The notes beneath the pieces were generated by a model. The model saw nothing but the letters and a program-made list of their open reading frames with translations, was not told the origin of the DNA and searched no databases. The position numbers were made by a program, and so were the translations under genes. Of a stretch of DNA of 64,000 nucleotides, positions 62,997 to 64,000 are shown piece by piece. The DNA is from Argyresthia goedartella (Eukaryota > Arthropoda > Insecta > Lepidoptera > Argyresthiidae): assembly GCA_949825045.1 (NCBI GenBank), contig OX463822.1, positions 31,622,703 to 31,686,702 on the forward strand, written 5' to 3'. Positions within the stretch are counted from its first letter, which is position 1; every line of letters begins with the position of its first letter.

Positions 62997-63205
62997 CAAA
63001 CTTATTTGAAATATGACATGTTTTGGGCGGACATATCATGGACGAATAAGACCTATTCGTCCAGGGCCATATTGAAAATTTAGATTCATTCAAGATGGTC
63101 GCTTGAGATAGCTAATTTTGGATATTTTTTTTATTAGTTATAATTAATTATGGTTTTACTTTTAATTTAAGTCTGTGATTAAAATAAAACAATACCTATT
63201 TTATA
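62997..63205 (+). other. 3' untranslated region with poly(A) signal
   Basis: AT-rich sequence follows the stop. A perfect AATAAA lies at 63183-63188 in aaaataaaac, followed by T/G-rich sequence, as expected for a cleavage site around 63200. A 10-bp perfect stem (63039-63048 with 63054-63063, loop agacc) lies near the start of the UTR. The exact cleavage site is inferred. Confidence 0.65.
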
Positions 63206-64000
63206 TTCAGCTTAGCTGTTGTTTATTTGACTTATTCCTTTTATTCTCGTGGGGATGGGTGGGACAGGCTCGTGTTAAAACAAACACAGTTTTTGACATT
63301 ATAGCAAATATTTTATTATACCTATATGATCGACGTTTAAGTTATTTCGATAAAACCGATAACATATTGTTTTAACAACATATCCACAGTCGTATCTCAT
63401 TAATCACCCAGTGTTCTCAATTCTATGCTGCACTTTTAAATAAGTAGTCCAAATTGACAACTCCAAATCTCGCAGAACTTATCATGTGGCAATAGAGTCT
63501 ACTTTTGAAACAATTCACGCGTCAAATTAGCATGAATAGACTTCAAAAATTAGAGACTCCAATTTAGAGCCGAGCACAGTGATGTCAGTGATTGAAAACA
63601 TTGATTTCTAATAACATTTAAAATACAGTTTGTAAATTGTACTGATTGTTTTGCTATAAGTGCCAATAATTTTATAGTTATAAATGAAACCATTAATTCA
63701 ACTTATGTTAAAACAAACCTAAGATAAAACTAAACTAAAATAACTAATTATACATATAAATTTAATTCAGATAAGTGTTGGTTCGGTGTACATTTCATGG
63801 ATGTTGTTAAGCCGTGTCGCTAATTATAGTTTTGGTGATTTGTTTAACTAGAACATATTTCCTTGGAAATTAACAACATGACATTGGATTTCTTCTAAGC
63901 ACCAGTCACAACATAGCTCTAGCGCCTTCATTATCTTAGTACACGTGAAGATAGCATTAGGGCGAACGTGTGTTCAGTGCAATAACTGTTAACCAAACCT
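63206..64000. other. AT-rich intergenic stretch, nothing recognised
   Basis: No open frame with family resemblance, no repeat ends and no splice-like exon were seen on either strand. The small open frame at 63175-63375 is low complexity and overlaps the poly(A) region. Confidence 0.5.

Larger units (their letters stand above)
198..63205 (+). other. PDE10A-like: PDE10-like cyclic nucleotide phosphodiesterase gene, 5'-incomplete, 12 exons
   Basis: The gene encodes an enzyme that hydrolyses cAMP and/or cGMP to the 5'-monophosphate. Twelve exons with AG acceptors and GT donors (one GC donor) join without any phase conflict into 577 codons plus TGA. Residue numbers here count from the first visible codon. 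Order: end of GAF-A and linker (1-58), GAF-B (about 59-207) with NKx5Fx3DE at 169-181, connector (208-290), class I catalytic HD domain (about 291-545), short polar tail. Metal ligands are H303, H337, D338 and D446; H299 is the general acid; Q498 and F501 are the purine-binding pair. The motifs ATDLA-like TDLAVYF, HPLSQMYRSSTLEYHHF and GDQEREMGYTPLSMMDR match PDE10 better than PDE11 from recalled family sequences; PDE11 is the main alternative. Exons total 1.7 kb in 62.8 kb. GAF-A and the promoter are upstream of the window. Confidence 0.88.

Overview
The window is a stretch of animal, almost certainly insect and probably lepidopteran, nuclear DNA. It holds one interrupted host gene on the + strand, buried in transposable elements (TEs). 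There are no operons or functional RNA genes, and no prokaryotic features. The moth or butterfly assignment is an inference from the repeats: tRNA-derived SINEs, CR1/Jockey-type LINEs, DD37D mariners, an RTE-type repeat, and a 0.4 kb repeat that begins gggttccgtaccc and carries a CGTC run.

Host gene. Twelve consecutive exons (198-371, 5675-5823, 6388-6551, 7834-7967, 22653-22771, 28085-28225, 30340-30436, 30745-30900, 31034-31213, 37486-37584, 62401-62570, 62846-62996) join in perfect phase. They give 1,734 nt, i.e. 577 residues and a TGA stop, with a poly(A) signal at 63183. The product is the C-terminal part of a 3',5'-cyclic nucleotide phosphodiesterase: the end of GAF-A, the linker, a complete GAF-B with its NKFDE motif, and a complete class I catalytic domain with all metal ligands. 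Its motifs fit PDE10 better than PDE11, PDE5 or PDE6. The 5' end of the gene lies upstream of the window. Intron 7 (30437-30744) is forced by reading frame to use a GC-AG splice pair.

Layout. Intron 1 (372-5674) holds a 0.4 kb repeat, a DD82E-type transposase relic and decayed LINEs. Introns 2 and 3 are short and contain SINE sequence. Intron 4 (7968-22652) holds a TATA/Inr-bearing LTR-like stretch, a nearly intact CR1-type LINE inserted into a 0.4 kb repeat, and a 6 kb long-inverted-repeat element that itself carries a LINE and a mariner. Introns 5 and 6 hold LINE pieces, a 222 bp MITE and an RTE-type repeat. Intron 9 (31214-37485) holds a TIR element with a LINE inside it and a complete-ended DD82E transposon.

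Intron 10 (37585-62400, 24.8 kb) is the most striking part. Reading frames of broken LINEs resume across gaps, which shows a five-level nest: LINE-A2 contains LINE-E, which contains LINE-C, which contains a solo LTR (TSD agcc), which contains poly(A)-tailed LINE-F. A mariner also sits in LINE-C. A second DD82E relic, LINE-B2 (with its own nested repeat) and a 29-bp minisatellite ending 30 bp before exon 11 fill the rest. Nothing here is a new multi-gene system. The strongest unusual signals are the nest, the DD82E element, the GC-AG intron and the TE or minisatellite sequence pressed against splice acceptors.
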